The position numbers and the translations under genes are program-made. DNA of 13,058 nt from CAYLSO01 sp964386525 (GTDB lineage: Bacteria > Eisenbacteria > RBG-16-71-46 > DASYSL01), in contig CAYLSO010000281.1 of assembly GCA_964386525.1 (NCBI GenBank), forward strand, positions 1 through 13,058, given 5' to 3'. Within the stretch, counting starts at the first letter, position 1. Every line of letters begins with the position of its first letter. This document shows, one piece after another, positions 1 to 6,588 of this stretch. Below the pieces are notes generated by a model, which saw only the letters and a program-made list of their open reading frames with translations, was not told where the DNA came from and searched no databases.

Positions 1-300
1 CCGCACGCCGTGCGCCTCGAGGCCGTGCTTGAGCGGGATCTTGTCGCGGAACTCGAACGGCCCCACTTCCATGGTCTCCATCTTGCGCAGGCGGAAGTAG
101 AGCAGGATGGCGTGCTTGACCCAGGCGTGGGTGCGCCACGCGCCGTCCACCTTCTCGGCCACCCGCAGGCCGCCGCCGTCGAGCGCGGCGATCACCTCGG
201 AGACGGCCACCAGCACGGCGGGATCCTCGAGCGCGCGCTCGCCGCGCGCCGCCGCCTCGATCCCCTCTCGCAGGGCTTGCCGGTCACGATCGCTGAGCAT
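1..300 (-). CDS. dapD: 2,3,4,5-tetrahydropyridine-2,6-dicarboxylate N-succinyltransferase, N-terminal part (runs off the left edge)
   Basis: DapD transfers succinyl from succinyl-CoA to tetrahydrodipicolinate, the first step of the succinylase branch of lysine and meso-diaminopimelate synthesis in the cytoplasm. Only the first 100 codons are present; the left-handed beta-helix catalytic domain lies outside the window. What is visible is the N-terminal helical domain of the E. coli-type family: AALDGGGLRVAEKVDGAW matches the family's ALLDSGALRVAEKIDGQW region, followed by HAWVKHAILLYFRL and then GPFEFRDKIPLK. The ATG at 300-298 is preceded by AAGGAG about 8 bases upstream, which fixes the start. 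It lies 16 bases after the dapC stop, so it is the fourth visible gene of the lipoprotein-dapE-dapC-dapD operon. Identification rests on remembered family sequence and the neighbours; both agree. Confidence 0.93.
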   Translation of the reverse strand, partial: MLSDRDRQALREGIEAAARGERALEDPAVLVAVSEVIAALDGGGLRVAEKVDGAWRTHAWVKHAILLYFRLRKMETMEVGPFEFRDKIPLKHGLEAHGVR

Positions 301-316
301 GGCGGTCTCCTTCCGG

Positions 317-1471
317 TCAGAGTGCGGCCCGCAGGCGGCGGGCCGCCTCGCGGCAGTCCGCCAGCGTGGGCACGAGCGCCAGCCGCAGGTAGCCGACGCC
401 CCCGTCGGAGAGCCACGAGCCGGGCATCGGCAGCACGCCGGCCGCGAACCAGCGCTCGGCAAGCGCGACGTCGTCCCCGCCCGGCGCGGCCACCCACAGG
501 AAGAAGGTGGCCAGGGCCGGGAAAACCTGCAGCCCCAGGTCGCGCAAGAGCGGCAAGAAGATCTCCCGCCGCGCGGCGAACGCGGCGCGCAGGCGCTCGA
601 CGTGCGTCTCCTCGCCCCACGCCGCGACGGCGGCGGCCTGCACGAAGCCGGGCGTGGCCACGCCGAGCGACAGGCGCAGGGCGCGGTAGGCCGCCACCAG
701 CTCCGGGTCGCCGGCGAAGAACCCCGAGCGGTAGCCGGTCATGGCCGAGCGCTTGGAGAGCGTGTGGAAAGCGAGGCCGCGCTCGAGGCCGGCCTGCAAG
801 AGCGACGGCGGCGGCGCGGCGAAATAGAGCTCGCAGTAGGCCTCGTCGCTGGCCACGACGAAGCCGTGCTCGCGGGCCAGGGCGAGGGCGCGCTCGTAGA
901 GCGCGAACGGGGCCGTCGCCCCGGTGGGATTGTGCGGGTAGTTGAGCCACAGGACAGCGGTCTCGCGCCACACCGCCGCCGGCACGGCGTCGAGGTCCGG
1001 CAGGAAGCCGCGCGACTCCTCCAGGGGCAGCGGCGTGGGCACACCTCCCGCCAGGCGCGCCCCGCGCGCGTAGACCGGGTAGGCCGGCGTCGGGATGACG
1101 ACCCGGCGGCGGGCTCCGCCGGGGTCCACGCACACCATCGCCAGGTGGAAGATCGCCTCCTTCGACCCGTTGGCCGGCAGCAGATGGCGCTCCGGATCGA
1201 GCCGCACGCCGAAGCGCCGCTCCACCCAGCCGGCGACGGCGCGGCGCAGCTCGGGACTGCCGGCCACCGACGGATAGGACGACTGCTCCGGCACCGCCCG
1301 GGTCAGGGCCTCGCGGATGAACGCCGGCGTCGGCTCGCGCGGATCGCCGAGACTCAGGTCGACGGGCTCGCGGCCGCGGGAGCGCGCCGCCTCGCGCGCC
1401 GCCCCGAGGCGCGCGAAGGGGTACTCCGGGAACTCGGCGAGGCAGGGGTTGAGCGGCAGGGCGCCGCTCAC
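317..1471 (-). CDS. dapC: succinyldiaminopimelate aminotransferase (class I/II, PLP-dependent)
   Basis: A 384-residue fold-type I aminotransferase that should convert N-succinyl-2-amino-6-ketopimelate to N-succinyl-LL-2,6-diaminopimelate with glutamate as amino donor. Visible family landmarks are NYPHNPTGA at about 177-185, SDEAYCELYF at 208-217 with the PLP-nitrogen-contacting Asp, the Schiff-base Lys240 in HTLSKRSAMTGYRSGF, and the carboxylate-binding Arg363 in YLRLAL. The N-terminal LNPCLAEFPEYPFARL and FHTLSKRS resemble the proteobacterial DapC subfamily more than ArgD or AspC. The start is GTG at 1471-1469, preceded by GGGAGGGG about 5 bases upstream. It lies 34 bases after dapE and 16 bases before dapD. 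Substrate specificity is inferred mostly from its place between dapE and dapD; other aminotransferase specificities cannot be excluded from motifs alone. Confidence 0.92.
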   Translation of the reverse strand: MSGALPLNPCLAEFPEYPFARLGAAREAARSRGREPVDLSLGDPREPTPAFIREALTRAVPEQSSYPSVAGSPELRRAVAGWVERRFGVRLDPERHLLPANGSKEAIFHLAMVCVDPGGARRRVVIPTPAYPVYARGARLAGGVPTPLPLEESRGFLPDLDAVPAAVWRETAVLWLNYPHNPTGATAPFALYERALALAREHGFVVASDEAYCELYFAAPPPSLLQAGLERGLAFHTLSKRSAMTGYRSGFFAGDPELVAAYRALRLSLGVATPGFVQAAAVAAWGEETHVERLRAAFAARREIFLPLLRDLGLQVFPALATFFLWVAAPGGDDVALAERWFAAGVLPMPGSWLSDGGVGYLRLALVPTLADCREAARRLRAAL

Positions 1472-1505
1472 GCTCCCCTCCCGGGGTCCCCGTCGCCGCG
1501 GGCGG

Positions 1506-2633
1506 TCACGCCCCGGCCCCGCCGGCGCGCCACAGGAAATCGCGCAGCACCGCCAGGGCGCGGTCCAGGTTGGCGAGCGGCACCGACTCGTCCGGACGGT
1601 GCGCCGTCTCGGGAACGCCCGGTCCGAAATTGAGCGCCGGCACGCCGCGCTGGGCGAACTGTGCGACGTCGGTCCACGCCTGCTTGGCCCGCCGCTCCAG
1701 AGCGAAGCGGTCGAGGAACTCGGCGATCAGCGGATGCCCGGTGGCCGGCGGGGCACCCGGCGAGACGTCCACGACCTCGACCTCCACGCCCGGGGGCGCC
1801 AGCGCGCACAGCTCGGCCACCGCCTCCTCCGGCGTGCGCGTCGGAGCGAAGCGGCGGTTGACGTTGCAGGTGAAGGCGTCGGGGACCACGTTGCGCCCGA
1901 CCCCGCAGCGCGCCGTGGTCACCTCCAGGGTCTCCTGGTAGGTGACCCCGCCGGTCGTCACCGGGTGCGGCTCGGCGCTCGCCAGGCGCGCCAGGAACGG
2001 CAGGGCCTTGTACAGGGCGTTCTCCCCCAACCACGGCCGCGCGCTGTGCGCGGCGCGTCCCCGCACCGTGAACTCGGCGTGCAGCGAACCCAGGCAGCCC
2101 AGCTCGGCGGCGCAGTCGGTCGGCTCGAGAAGGAAGGCCAGCGCCGCATCCGCCAGCCACGGCAGCTCGGGCCAGAGGCGGCGCAGCCCGTTGCGCTCGA
2201 ACGCCACCTCCTCGCACTCGTAGAACACCCAGGCGAGGTCGAAGCGCGCGGCGTCCAGGCCGGCCGCGGAGACGCCGGCGCGGCCGGCCGCGCCGGCCAG
2301 CGCCAGCATGACGGCCAGCCCCGCTTTCATGTCGCTGGCGCCGCGGCCGTAGAGGCGCCCGTCGGCGAAGCGCGGCTCGGCATTGCCTTGCGGCGGCACC
2401 GTGTCCAGGTGCCCCGCCAGCACAACCAGCGGCCGGCCGGGCCGTGGCGGACCGCGGTGCACGACGTTGTTGCCGAGGCGGTGGGTCTCGCCGGGCACGG
2501 CGGTGAACCACTCCGTCACCCGCTCGGCGAGCGCGGCCTCGGCGCCCGAGACGCTGGGGATCGCCACCAGCTCGGCAGCCAGGGCGCCGAGATCGCCAGC
2601 CCCACTGCCGCCCGGCTCGCCGTCGGAGGTCAT
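1506..2633 (-). CDS. dapE: succinyl-diaminopimelate desuccinylase (M20 metallopeptidase family, actinobacterial-like form)
   Basis: A 375-residue cytoplasmic di-zinc hydrolase that releases succinate from N-succinyl-LL-diaminopimelate to give LL-diaminopimelate. The M20 ligand set is complete: His75 and catalytic-support Asp77 in AGHLDTVPP, bridging Asp101 in GRGASDMKAG, catalytic Glu141 and ligand Glu142 in YECEE, Glu170 in LLEPTD, and His345 in PETAHRPDES. The lid/dimerisation domain carries AAHSARPWLGENALYKA at about 194-210. Phrases such as VFYECEE, HSARPWLGENA, WTDVAQFA and NFGPGVPETAHRPDE resemble the DapE form described from actinobacteria, not the E. coli form. The ATG at 2633 overlaps the stop of the upstream lipoprotein as ATGA, which indicates translational coupling. 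An open frame runs further upstream, but it is only the antisense-free shifted frame of the lipoprotein gene; family length and N-terminus support 2633. Confidence 0.94.
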   Translation of the reverse strand: MTSDGEPGGSGAGDLGALAAELVAIPSVSGAEAALAERVTEWFTAVPGETHRLGNNVVHRGPPRPGRPLVVLAGHLDTVPPQGNAEPRFADGRLYGRGASDMKAGLAVMLALAGAAGRAGVSAAGLDAARFDLAWVFYECEEVAFERNGLRRLWPELPWLADAALAFLLEPTDCAAELGCLGSLHAEFTVRGRAAHSARPWLGENALYKALPFLARLASAEPHPVTTGGVTYQETLEVTTARCGVGRNVVPDAFTCNVNRRFAPTRTPEEAVAELCALAPPGVEVEVVDVSPGAPPATGHPLIAEFLDRFALERRAKQAWTDVAQFAQRGVPALNFGPGVPETAHRPDESVPLANLDRALAVLRDFLWRAGGAGA

Positions 2634-3265
2634 TTCTCCGTGGCCGGCCACACGATCCGCACCGAGTCTGGCGTGGTCATCTGGTCGGTGAACCGCCAGC
2701 CGTAGGTGCCGTCGCGGGACAGGTGCGCGTTGTGGCGGAGCGGCGCCGCCGGGGGCGTGACCCAGAAGGTGAGCACCGGATAGCGCTGCTTGGCCTGCTT
2801 GGTGGAGCGCTCGGGCGGGCTCATGCGCCACAGGATCAGCTCGTCGGTCGCCTGGCTCCCCTCGTGGCCGCGGCGGTAGACGGAGCGGTCCCACTGCTGG
2901 CCGTGATCGCTCGAGTCGGGCCAAGCGCGGTCGAAGGCGGCGAGCGACGGGTAGCGGAACTCGGCCGTCGCCGAGTCGCTGCCGAAGCCCACGACCCGGC
3001 CGCCGCGCACCCGGGCCTCGCTCACGTAACGCTGGATCACGCGCTCCGCCGCCTGCAGGGTGTCCTGGACGACGGCCTTCCACTCCTGGTCGATCCGGAT
3101 GCGCTCGTGCACCAGCACGGACCCGTCGGGGGCGACCCGGATGTCAGCGTCGTAGTAGAAGCAGCCGGCGAGGCCGACGAGCAACGCGGCCAGCGCGACG
3201 GCTGCGGACCACCGGCGCGGCCCCGTCGCGGGACGCGATGCGGCGGGGACTGGAGGCTCGGACAT
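2630..3265 (-). CDS. predicted lipoprotein of unknown function, first gene of the dap operon
   Basis: A 211-residue protein I do not recognise. Residues 1-20 form a long, arginine-ending n-region (RPATGPRRWS), followed by a hydrophobic stretch at about 20-33 and a lipobox LAGC with Cys35, so it is probably lipidated and anchored in the membrane. The start of the mature part, CFYYDADIRVAPDGSVLVHE, recalls the LppM-type pattern of a Cys followed by beta strands with a DG turn, but this is weak. The rest is soluble, rich in charged residues and Trp, and has no motif I can assign. The start chosen is the ATG at 3265 with AAGGGG 5 bases upstream; the frame is open to 3376, but that part contains the promoter. 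Its stop overlaps the dapE start as ATGA. The coupling suggests shared expression with diaminopimelate synthesis, though not necessarily shared function. Confidence 0.82.
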   Translation of the reverse strand: MSEPPVPAASRPATGPRRWSAAVALAALLVGLAGCFYYDADIRVAPDGSVLVHERIRIDQEWKAVVQDTLQAAERVIQRYVSEARVRGGRVVGFGSDSATAEFRYPSLAAFDRAWPDSSDHGQQWDRSVYRRGHEGSQATDELILWRMSPPERSTKQAKQRYPVLTFWVTPPAAPLRHNAHLSRDGTYGWRFTDQMTTPDSVRIVWPATEK

Positions 3266-3270
3266 GCGAT

Positions 3271-3276
3271 CCCCTT
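3271..3276 (-). promoter_or_regulatory. ribosome binding site of the lipoprotein gene
   Basis: AAGGGG on the minus strand lies 5 bases before the ATG at 3265. It supports this internal start over the longer open frame reaching 3376. Confidence 0.6.
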
Positions 3277-3347
3277 CTCTTCGGTCGGGGCCGGAAGGCG
3301 CAGCCCGCGCGGCCGCAGGGGCGTCGGTTCGGGGCGTGCCGCGCGCG

Positions 3348-3376
3348 ATTCTAAACGGAGAGCGGCCGCGTGGCAA
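3348..3376 (-). promoter_or_regulatory. sigma70-like promoter of the lipoprotein-dapE-dapC-dapD operon
   Basis: On the minus strand TTGCCA (3376-3371) and TAGAAT (3353-3348) are separated by exactly 17 bases. Each differs from the consensus (TTGACA, TATAAT) at one position. This stands out because AT-rich hexamers are rare in this GC-rich window. The predicted transcript start is near 3341, giving a leader of about 75 bases before the lipoprotein ATG. It lies between the CHRD gene stop and the lipoprotein start, where an operon promoter is expected. I see no clear operator or riboswitch in the leader. Confidence 0.65.
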
Positions 3377-3412
3377 GGCGAGACCGGAGCGGAGTGTGGG
3401 GCGGGGCGGGAC

Positions 3413-3910
3413 CTAGCGGAAGAGCGCCTTGATGCGCCCCCACGTCTCATTGCTGGCCTGGACGGCGCTGACGATCTGGCCGCGGATCTCGCCGGCGGGA
3501 TACGCCGTGGTGGCGAGGTTCAAGTAAAGGTTCCCCGCCTGCAGGTCGGCGAAGTCGGCGGACAGGAATCCCGGCGCGCCCCCGGCCGGCGCCGGGTCGG
3601 TCTGGCCCGTGAGCGGCGAGGCGAACGGCCCCGCCGAGAGGTAGTAGATCGCCGGGCCGTTGCTGCCCGTGAACCCGCGGTGGATGCGCGCCTGCGCCAC
3701 CGACCCCTTGATCTGATAGGTGAGGGTGAAGGTCATCACCGTCTGGTCGGCGCTGAGCGTCGCGTCGAAGTTGCCGGAGCCGGACGTCGAGATGGGCGGC
3801 ACTACGCTGGCACCGCTGAGCGTCGTGGTCCAAGAGGTCTGCGCGCCGGCGGGCGGGCAGGCGAAGAGCACTGCCAGCATAGCGAGGATGAGGATGCGCG
3901 ATGCCCGCAT
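3413..3910 (-). CDS. secreted CHRD-domain protein
   Basis: A 165-residue exported protein. Residues 1-23 form a Sec signal peptide: MRASR, then a hydrophobic core ILILAMLAVLFA, then PPAGA before a mature end at QTSW. A Cys at residue 18 is preceded by LFA, a poor lipobox, so ordinary signal peptidase cleavage after AGA is likelier. The mature part is one CHRD domain, named after chordin: WTTTLSGASVVPP at the start, SGNFDATLSADQTVMTFTLTY, the His-containing ARIHRGFTGSNGPAIYYL at about 101-118, and the closing YPAGEIRGQIV. Bacterial CHRD proteins are extracytoplasmic and their ligand is unknown. The ATG at 3910 follows an AAGGGGG stretch; an alternative ATG at 3997 in the same frame would bury the signal peptide and is rejected. 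It is separated from both neighbouring operons, so it is probably transcribed alone. Confidence 0.87.
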   Translation of the reverse strand: MRASRILILAMLAVLFACPPAGAQTSWTTTLSGASVVPPISTSGSGNFDATLSADQTVMTFTLTYQIKGSVAQARIHRGFTGSNGPAIYYLSAGPFASPLTGQTDPAPAGGAPGFLSADFADLQAGNLYLNLATTAYPAGEIRGQIVSAVQASNETWGRIKALFR

Positions 3911-3997
3911 GCGTGCCCCCTTCTCGGGGTGCCAGGAGGGAAGCGAAGAGAGATGCCGCCGCCGCGGAGCGTGGATTCTCGCGGGGGCGCACTTCAA

Positions 3998-4026
3998 TTG
4001 TTACCACCGCCGGGGCACGACCTCAA
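3998..4026 (-). promoter_or_regulatory. possible promoter of the CHRD gene
   Basis: In the 209-base gap between coaX and the CHRD gene, the minus strand reads TTGAGG (4026-4021), a 17-base spacer, then TAACAA (4003-3998). Shifting by one base gives AACAAT with an 18-base spacer. The match to consensus is moderate (about 4 of 6 for each box). It is the most AT-rich spot in the gap and would give a leader of about 80 bases. A short inverted repeat, CACGA and TCGTG with an 11-base loop, covers the -35 region and could be an operator. Confidence 0.35.
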
Positions 4027-4080
4027 TAGAATCGTGTCCGGCCGCCCCCGGGGCCCTGGTTTAGCCCGACTGCAACCCGG

Positions 4081-4108
4081 CGCCGGGCGCGGGCATGCCG
4101 CGCCGGCG
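4081..4108 (-). terminator. possible hairpin terminator after coaX
   Basis: An inverted repeat begins 11 bases after the coaX stop. The arms CGCCGG-CGCGG-CA and their complement pair around a central GCATGC, with one bulged G after each block of one arm. It should be very stable, but no T-run follows on either strand, so it is at best a U-less terminator or a transcript-end stabiliser. Such palindromes also arise by chance in DNA this rich in G and C. Confidence 0.3.
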
Positions 4109-4119
4109 GCGGCCGCCCG

Positions 4120-4944
4120 CTAGCGGCGGCGGCGAACTCCCCCAAGGGCCTTGCCGCGAGCCCCCCCGGCGGCCCGGCGGCGGCCCATCGCCTCGCCCAG
4201 GAGCCGCAGGCCGTGCAGGGTGAGCCACTCGTCCACCACATCGACCGTCTCGCACGCGGGGCCGATGACCGGTGCCAGCCCGCCGGTAGCCACGACCTTC
4301 GGCCGTCGCCCCAGTTCCTTGGCGATGCGGCGCACCAGCGTGTCCACCATGCCGACGGCTCCCAGCAGGATGCCCGCCTGCAGGCTCTCCTGCGTCGTGC
4401 GCCCGATGGCGCGCTCGGGCATGGTCAGCTCGATGCGCGACAGGCGCGCGGCGCGCCGGAACAGTTCCTCGCTCGAGGTGATCACGCCCGGCGCGATGGC
4501 GCCGCCCAGATAGTCGCCGCGCGGCCCCACGACGTCGAAGGTGGTGGCGGTGCCGAGGTCCACCACGACGGCCGGGACGCCGTGCAGCGCGCGCACGGCG
4601 ACGGCGTTGGCGATGCGGTCCGGCCCGACCGCCGACGGGTCGCGGTAGCGGATGGGGATGACGCGCGCCGCGCCCTCGTCCACCACCACCGGCGGCGCGC
4701 CGGTGAGCCGCTCCAATGCCGCCGCGAAATCGCGCGTCGCCGGCGGCACGACCGAGCAGAGCACGGCCGGAAGGCCGTCGTGCACGGCGGGCCCGCCGCC
4801 GAGCATGAGGCCGACCTGCAACACCACCTCGTCGGCGGTGCGCGGGCGGCTGACCAGGCGCCAGTGCCCGGTCAGGCGTTCGTCCGCGAAGCGCCCGACG
4901 ACGGTCTCCGAGTTCCCCACATCCACCACGAGCAGCGCGCGCAT
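4120..4944 (-). CDS. coaX: type III pantothenate kinase
   Basis: A 274-residue cytoplasmic kinase of the ASKHA fold that phosphorylates pantothenate with ATP, the first step of coenzyme A synthesis. Type III motifs are all present: DVGNSETVVG at 8-17 (phosphate-binding loop with Asp8), GPDRIANAVA at 107-116 (pantothenate site), DLGTATTFDV at 129-138 (catalytic and ATP region), GGAIAPG at 147-153 and ATGGL at 219-223. Length is close to the family's usual 255-260, with an extra arginine- and glycine-rich tail after about residue 254. The ATG at 4944 shares its A with the tatC stop (TGATG), and GGAGG lies about 7 bases upstream, so the pair is coupled. It follows birA two genes earlier; birA-coaX proximity is common in bacteria. 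A longer frame to 5457 is only the shifted frame of tatC. Confidence 0.96.
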   Translation of the reverse strand: MRALLVVDVGNSETVVGRFADERLTGHWRLVSRPRTADEVVLQVGLMLGGGPAVHDGLPAVLCSVVPPATRDFAAALERLTGAPPVVVDEGAARVIPIRYRDPSAVGPDRIANAVAVRALHGVPAVVVDLGTATTFDVVGPRGDYLGGAIAPGVITSSEELFRRAARLSRIELTMPERAIGRTTQESLQAGILLGAVGMVDTLVRRIAKELGRRPKVVATGGLAPVIGPACETVDVVDEWLTLHGLRLLGEAMGRRRAAGGARGKALGGVRRRR

Positions 4945-5726
4945 CAGGTGTCCTCCGCGGACGAGCCCTCCGTCCAGCTGTCGAGGAGCGCCGGCCCGCG
5001 CGCCCCCCGCGCCCGCTCCAGGATCCACGCCACCGCCACCGACAGGACGTACAGCAGCACCAGCGGCAGGCCGAGCAGGAACTGCGCGATCACCACGTCG
5101 CCCGGCGTCACCAGGGCGCTCACCACGACGGCGCCCACCAGGGCCAGCCGCCACTTGCGGATCAGGAAGCGGCTGGACACGACGCGCATCAGGCTGAGCA
5201 CCGCCACCACCAGCGGCAGCTGGAACACCACGCCCGTCGCCAGGCAGAGGTTGTAGATGAAGCCGAGCACGTAGGAGAGGCGGAACTGCGGCGTCATCGC
5301 CGGCGTGAGGAAGGCGTTGAGCGCCTGCATGGAGATGGGCACGACGAGCAGGAGCGCCACTGCCACGCCGGCGGCGAAGAGCACGAGCGAGAGCAGCACC
5401 AGGGGCAGGATGAGCCGGCGCTCGCGGCGCAAGAGCCCGGGCACCACGAAGGCCCACACCTGGTACAGCACGGCCGGCGAGGCCACGCAGCCGCCCAGGA
5501 AGAGGGCGAGGCGGAAGCGCTCCCCGAGCGCCTCGACGGGACTCATCACGGCGGCATGGCCGACGCTCGAGCGCACCAGCCAGTCGAGGACGGCCGGCGC
5601 CAGGACCCAGCCCGCGATCATGCCCACGGCCACCGCCAGGGCCGAGCGCAAGAGCCGCCCCCGCAGCTCCTCGAGGTGCTCGACAAAGGTCAGCTCGTCG
5701 GCGCCCGGGCGACCGCCATCAGCCAC
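4944..5726 (-). CDS. tatC: Sec-independent (twin-arginine) protein translocase subunit TatC
   Basis: A 260-residue inner-membrane protein that recognises twin-arginine signal peptides and, with TatA/TatB, exports folded proteins. The cytoplasmic N-terminus carries FVEHLEELRGRLL at about 14-26. Six membrane segments are visible at roughly 27-48, 72-92, 106-129, 156-178, 195-211 and 214-234. The most conserved block is present as PAVLYQVWAFVVPGLLRRE (84-102) with the key Glu102, and ALVTPGDVVIAQ follows the fifth segment. Length matches E. coli TatC. The start is GTG at 5726 with GGGGGA just upstream, overlapping the birA end by 8 bases. The open frame reaches 5819, but those codons lie inside birA and have no family counterpart. 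No tatA or tatB is in the window, so they must be encoded elsewhere. Confidence 0.95.
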   Translation of the reverse strand: MADGGRPGADELTFVEHLEELRGRLLRSALAVAVGMIAGWVLAPAVLDWLVRSSVGHAAVMSPVEALGERFRLALFLGGCVASPAVLYQVWAFVVPGLLRRERRLILPLVLLSLVLFAAGVAVALLLVVPISMQALNAFLTPAMTPQFRLSYVLGFIYNLCLATGVVFQLPLVVAVLSLMRVVSSRFLIRKWRLALVGAVVVSALVTPGDVVIAQFLLGLPLVLLYVLSVAVAWILERARGARGPALLDSWTEGSSAEDT

Positions 5727-6588
5727 GGTGTCCCCCGGCGGCCGCGCCGCCCCCGCCCGCGGCCCCCCCGTTCTCCCACGCCACGTCGAGCTGCCCGGCG
5801 CGCACCTCCAGCTCGGCACCGCTGTCGAGGCGCACGATCAGGGCTCCGTCCTCGCCCACGTCACGCGCCACGCCGTGCACCGCCGCCCCGCCGCCGCACA
5901 CGCTCACCGCCCGTCCGAAGAGCACGGCCCGCGCCCTCCAGGCGTCCACCAGGGCGCGCTCCTCGCCGCGCTCGAGCGCCTCGTAGCCGTCGGTCAGGCA
6001 GTGGGCCAGGGCCACCAGGTACTCGTCGCGCGCCACCGGGTGTCCCGCGACCGCGGCCAGCGAGACGGCCGTGCGCGCCAACTCGGCGGGAAAGGCCGCG
6101 GCCCGCGTGCAGACGTTCACGCCCACGCCGAGCACCACCGTGCAGCCGCCGCCCGCTTCGGGGCGCGACTCGCAGAGCACGCCGCCGAGCTTGCGTCCGC
6201 TGCCGTCGGCGGCCACCAGGTCGTTCGGCCACTTGAGCCCGGTCGCCACGCCGGCGCGCTCCGCCGCCTGGGCCGCCGCCAGCCCCGCCACCAGGGGCAA
6301 CAATCCCAGCCGGTGCGGCGCCAGCGTCGGGCGCAGCAGGAACGACGCCCACACGCCCACGCCGGGCGGCGAGAACCAGGTGTTGCCGCCGCGCCCGCGG
6401 CCGCCGGTCTGGCACTCGGCGAGCACCAGCAGGCCCTCGCCCGCCCCGCCCCGCGCCCACTCCCAGGCCACGTCGTTGGTCGAGCCCGTCTCCTGCAGCA
6501 CGACCAGCGGGTGCCCGAGGCGCCGCCCGGCGAGGCAGGCGGCGAGTCGCGCGGCGTCCCACGCCGCCGCGGCCGGCGGCTCAGCCAA
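5719..6588 (-). CDS. birA: biotin--[acetyl-CoA-carboxylase] ligase, without DNA-binding domain
   Basis: A 289-residue biotin protein ligase that activates biotin with ATP and attaches it to carrier-protein lysines such as AccB. Catalytic-domain landmarks: LQETGSTNDVA at 31-41, the biotinyl-AMP loop GGRGRGGNTWFSP at 62-74, KWPNDL at 119-124, KLGGVLCE at 133-140 and GVGVNV at 154-159. The small C-terminal SH3-like domain follows (about 220-270), ending in a glycine/alanine tail. There is no N-terminal winged helix, so unlike E. coli BirA it should not repress biotin genes. The Arg usually ending the GRGRxGR loop is Asn69 here, while the essential GRGR part is intact. The start is TTG at 6588, inside the end of nadC (8-base overlap), with GGAG about 10 bases upstream; there is no ATG nearby in this frame, so the exact start is moderately certain. 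Confidence 0.93.
   Translation of the reverse strand: MAEPPAAAAWDAARLAACLAGRRLGHPLVVLQETGSTNDVAWEWARGGAGEGLLVLAECQTGGRGRGGNTWFSPPGVGVWASFLLRPTLAPHRLGLLPLVAGLAAAQAAERAGVATGLKWPNDLVAADGSGRKLGGVLCESRPEAGGGCTVVLGVGVNVCTRAAAFPAELARTAVSLAAVAGHPVARDEYLVALAHCLTDGYEALERGEERALVDAWRARAVLFGRAVSVCGGGAAVHGVARDVGEDGALIVRLDSGAELEVRAGQLDVAWENGGAAGGGGAAAGGHRG

Noticed and set aside
107..1633. Plus-strand open frame of 508 codons opposite dapD and dapC
   Set aside because: It crosses two genes that are well supported on the minus strand and shows no protein family pattern.
2634..3083. N-terminal extension of dapE to 3083
   Set aside because: Those codons are the shifted frame of the lipoprotein gene; the ATG at 2633 overlaps its stop and fits the DapE N-terminus.
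3447..4007. Minus-strand open frame of 186 codons overlapping the CHRD gene
   Set aside because: It is a shifted frame of the CHRD gene, rich in Arg, His and Pro, without a signal or domain.
4011..4039. Hairpin around CACGA and TCGTG as a terminator
   Set aside because: The stem is only 5 perfect pairs with an 11-base loop and no T-run; it is kept only as a possible operator note.
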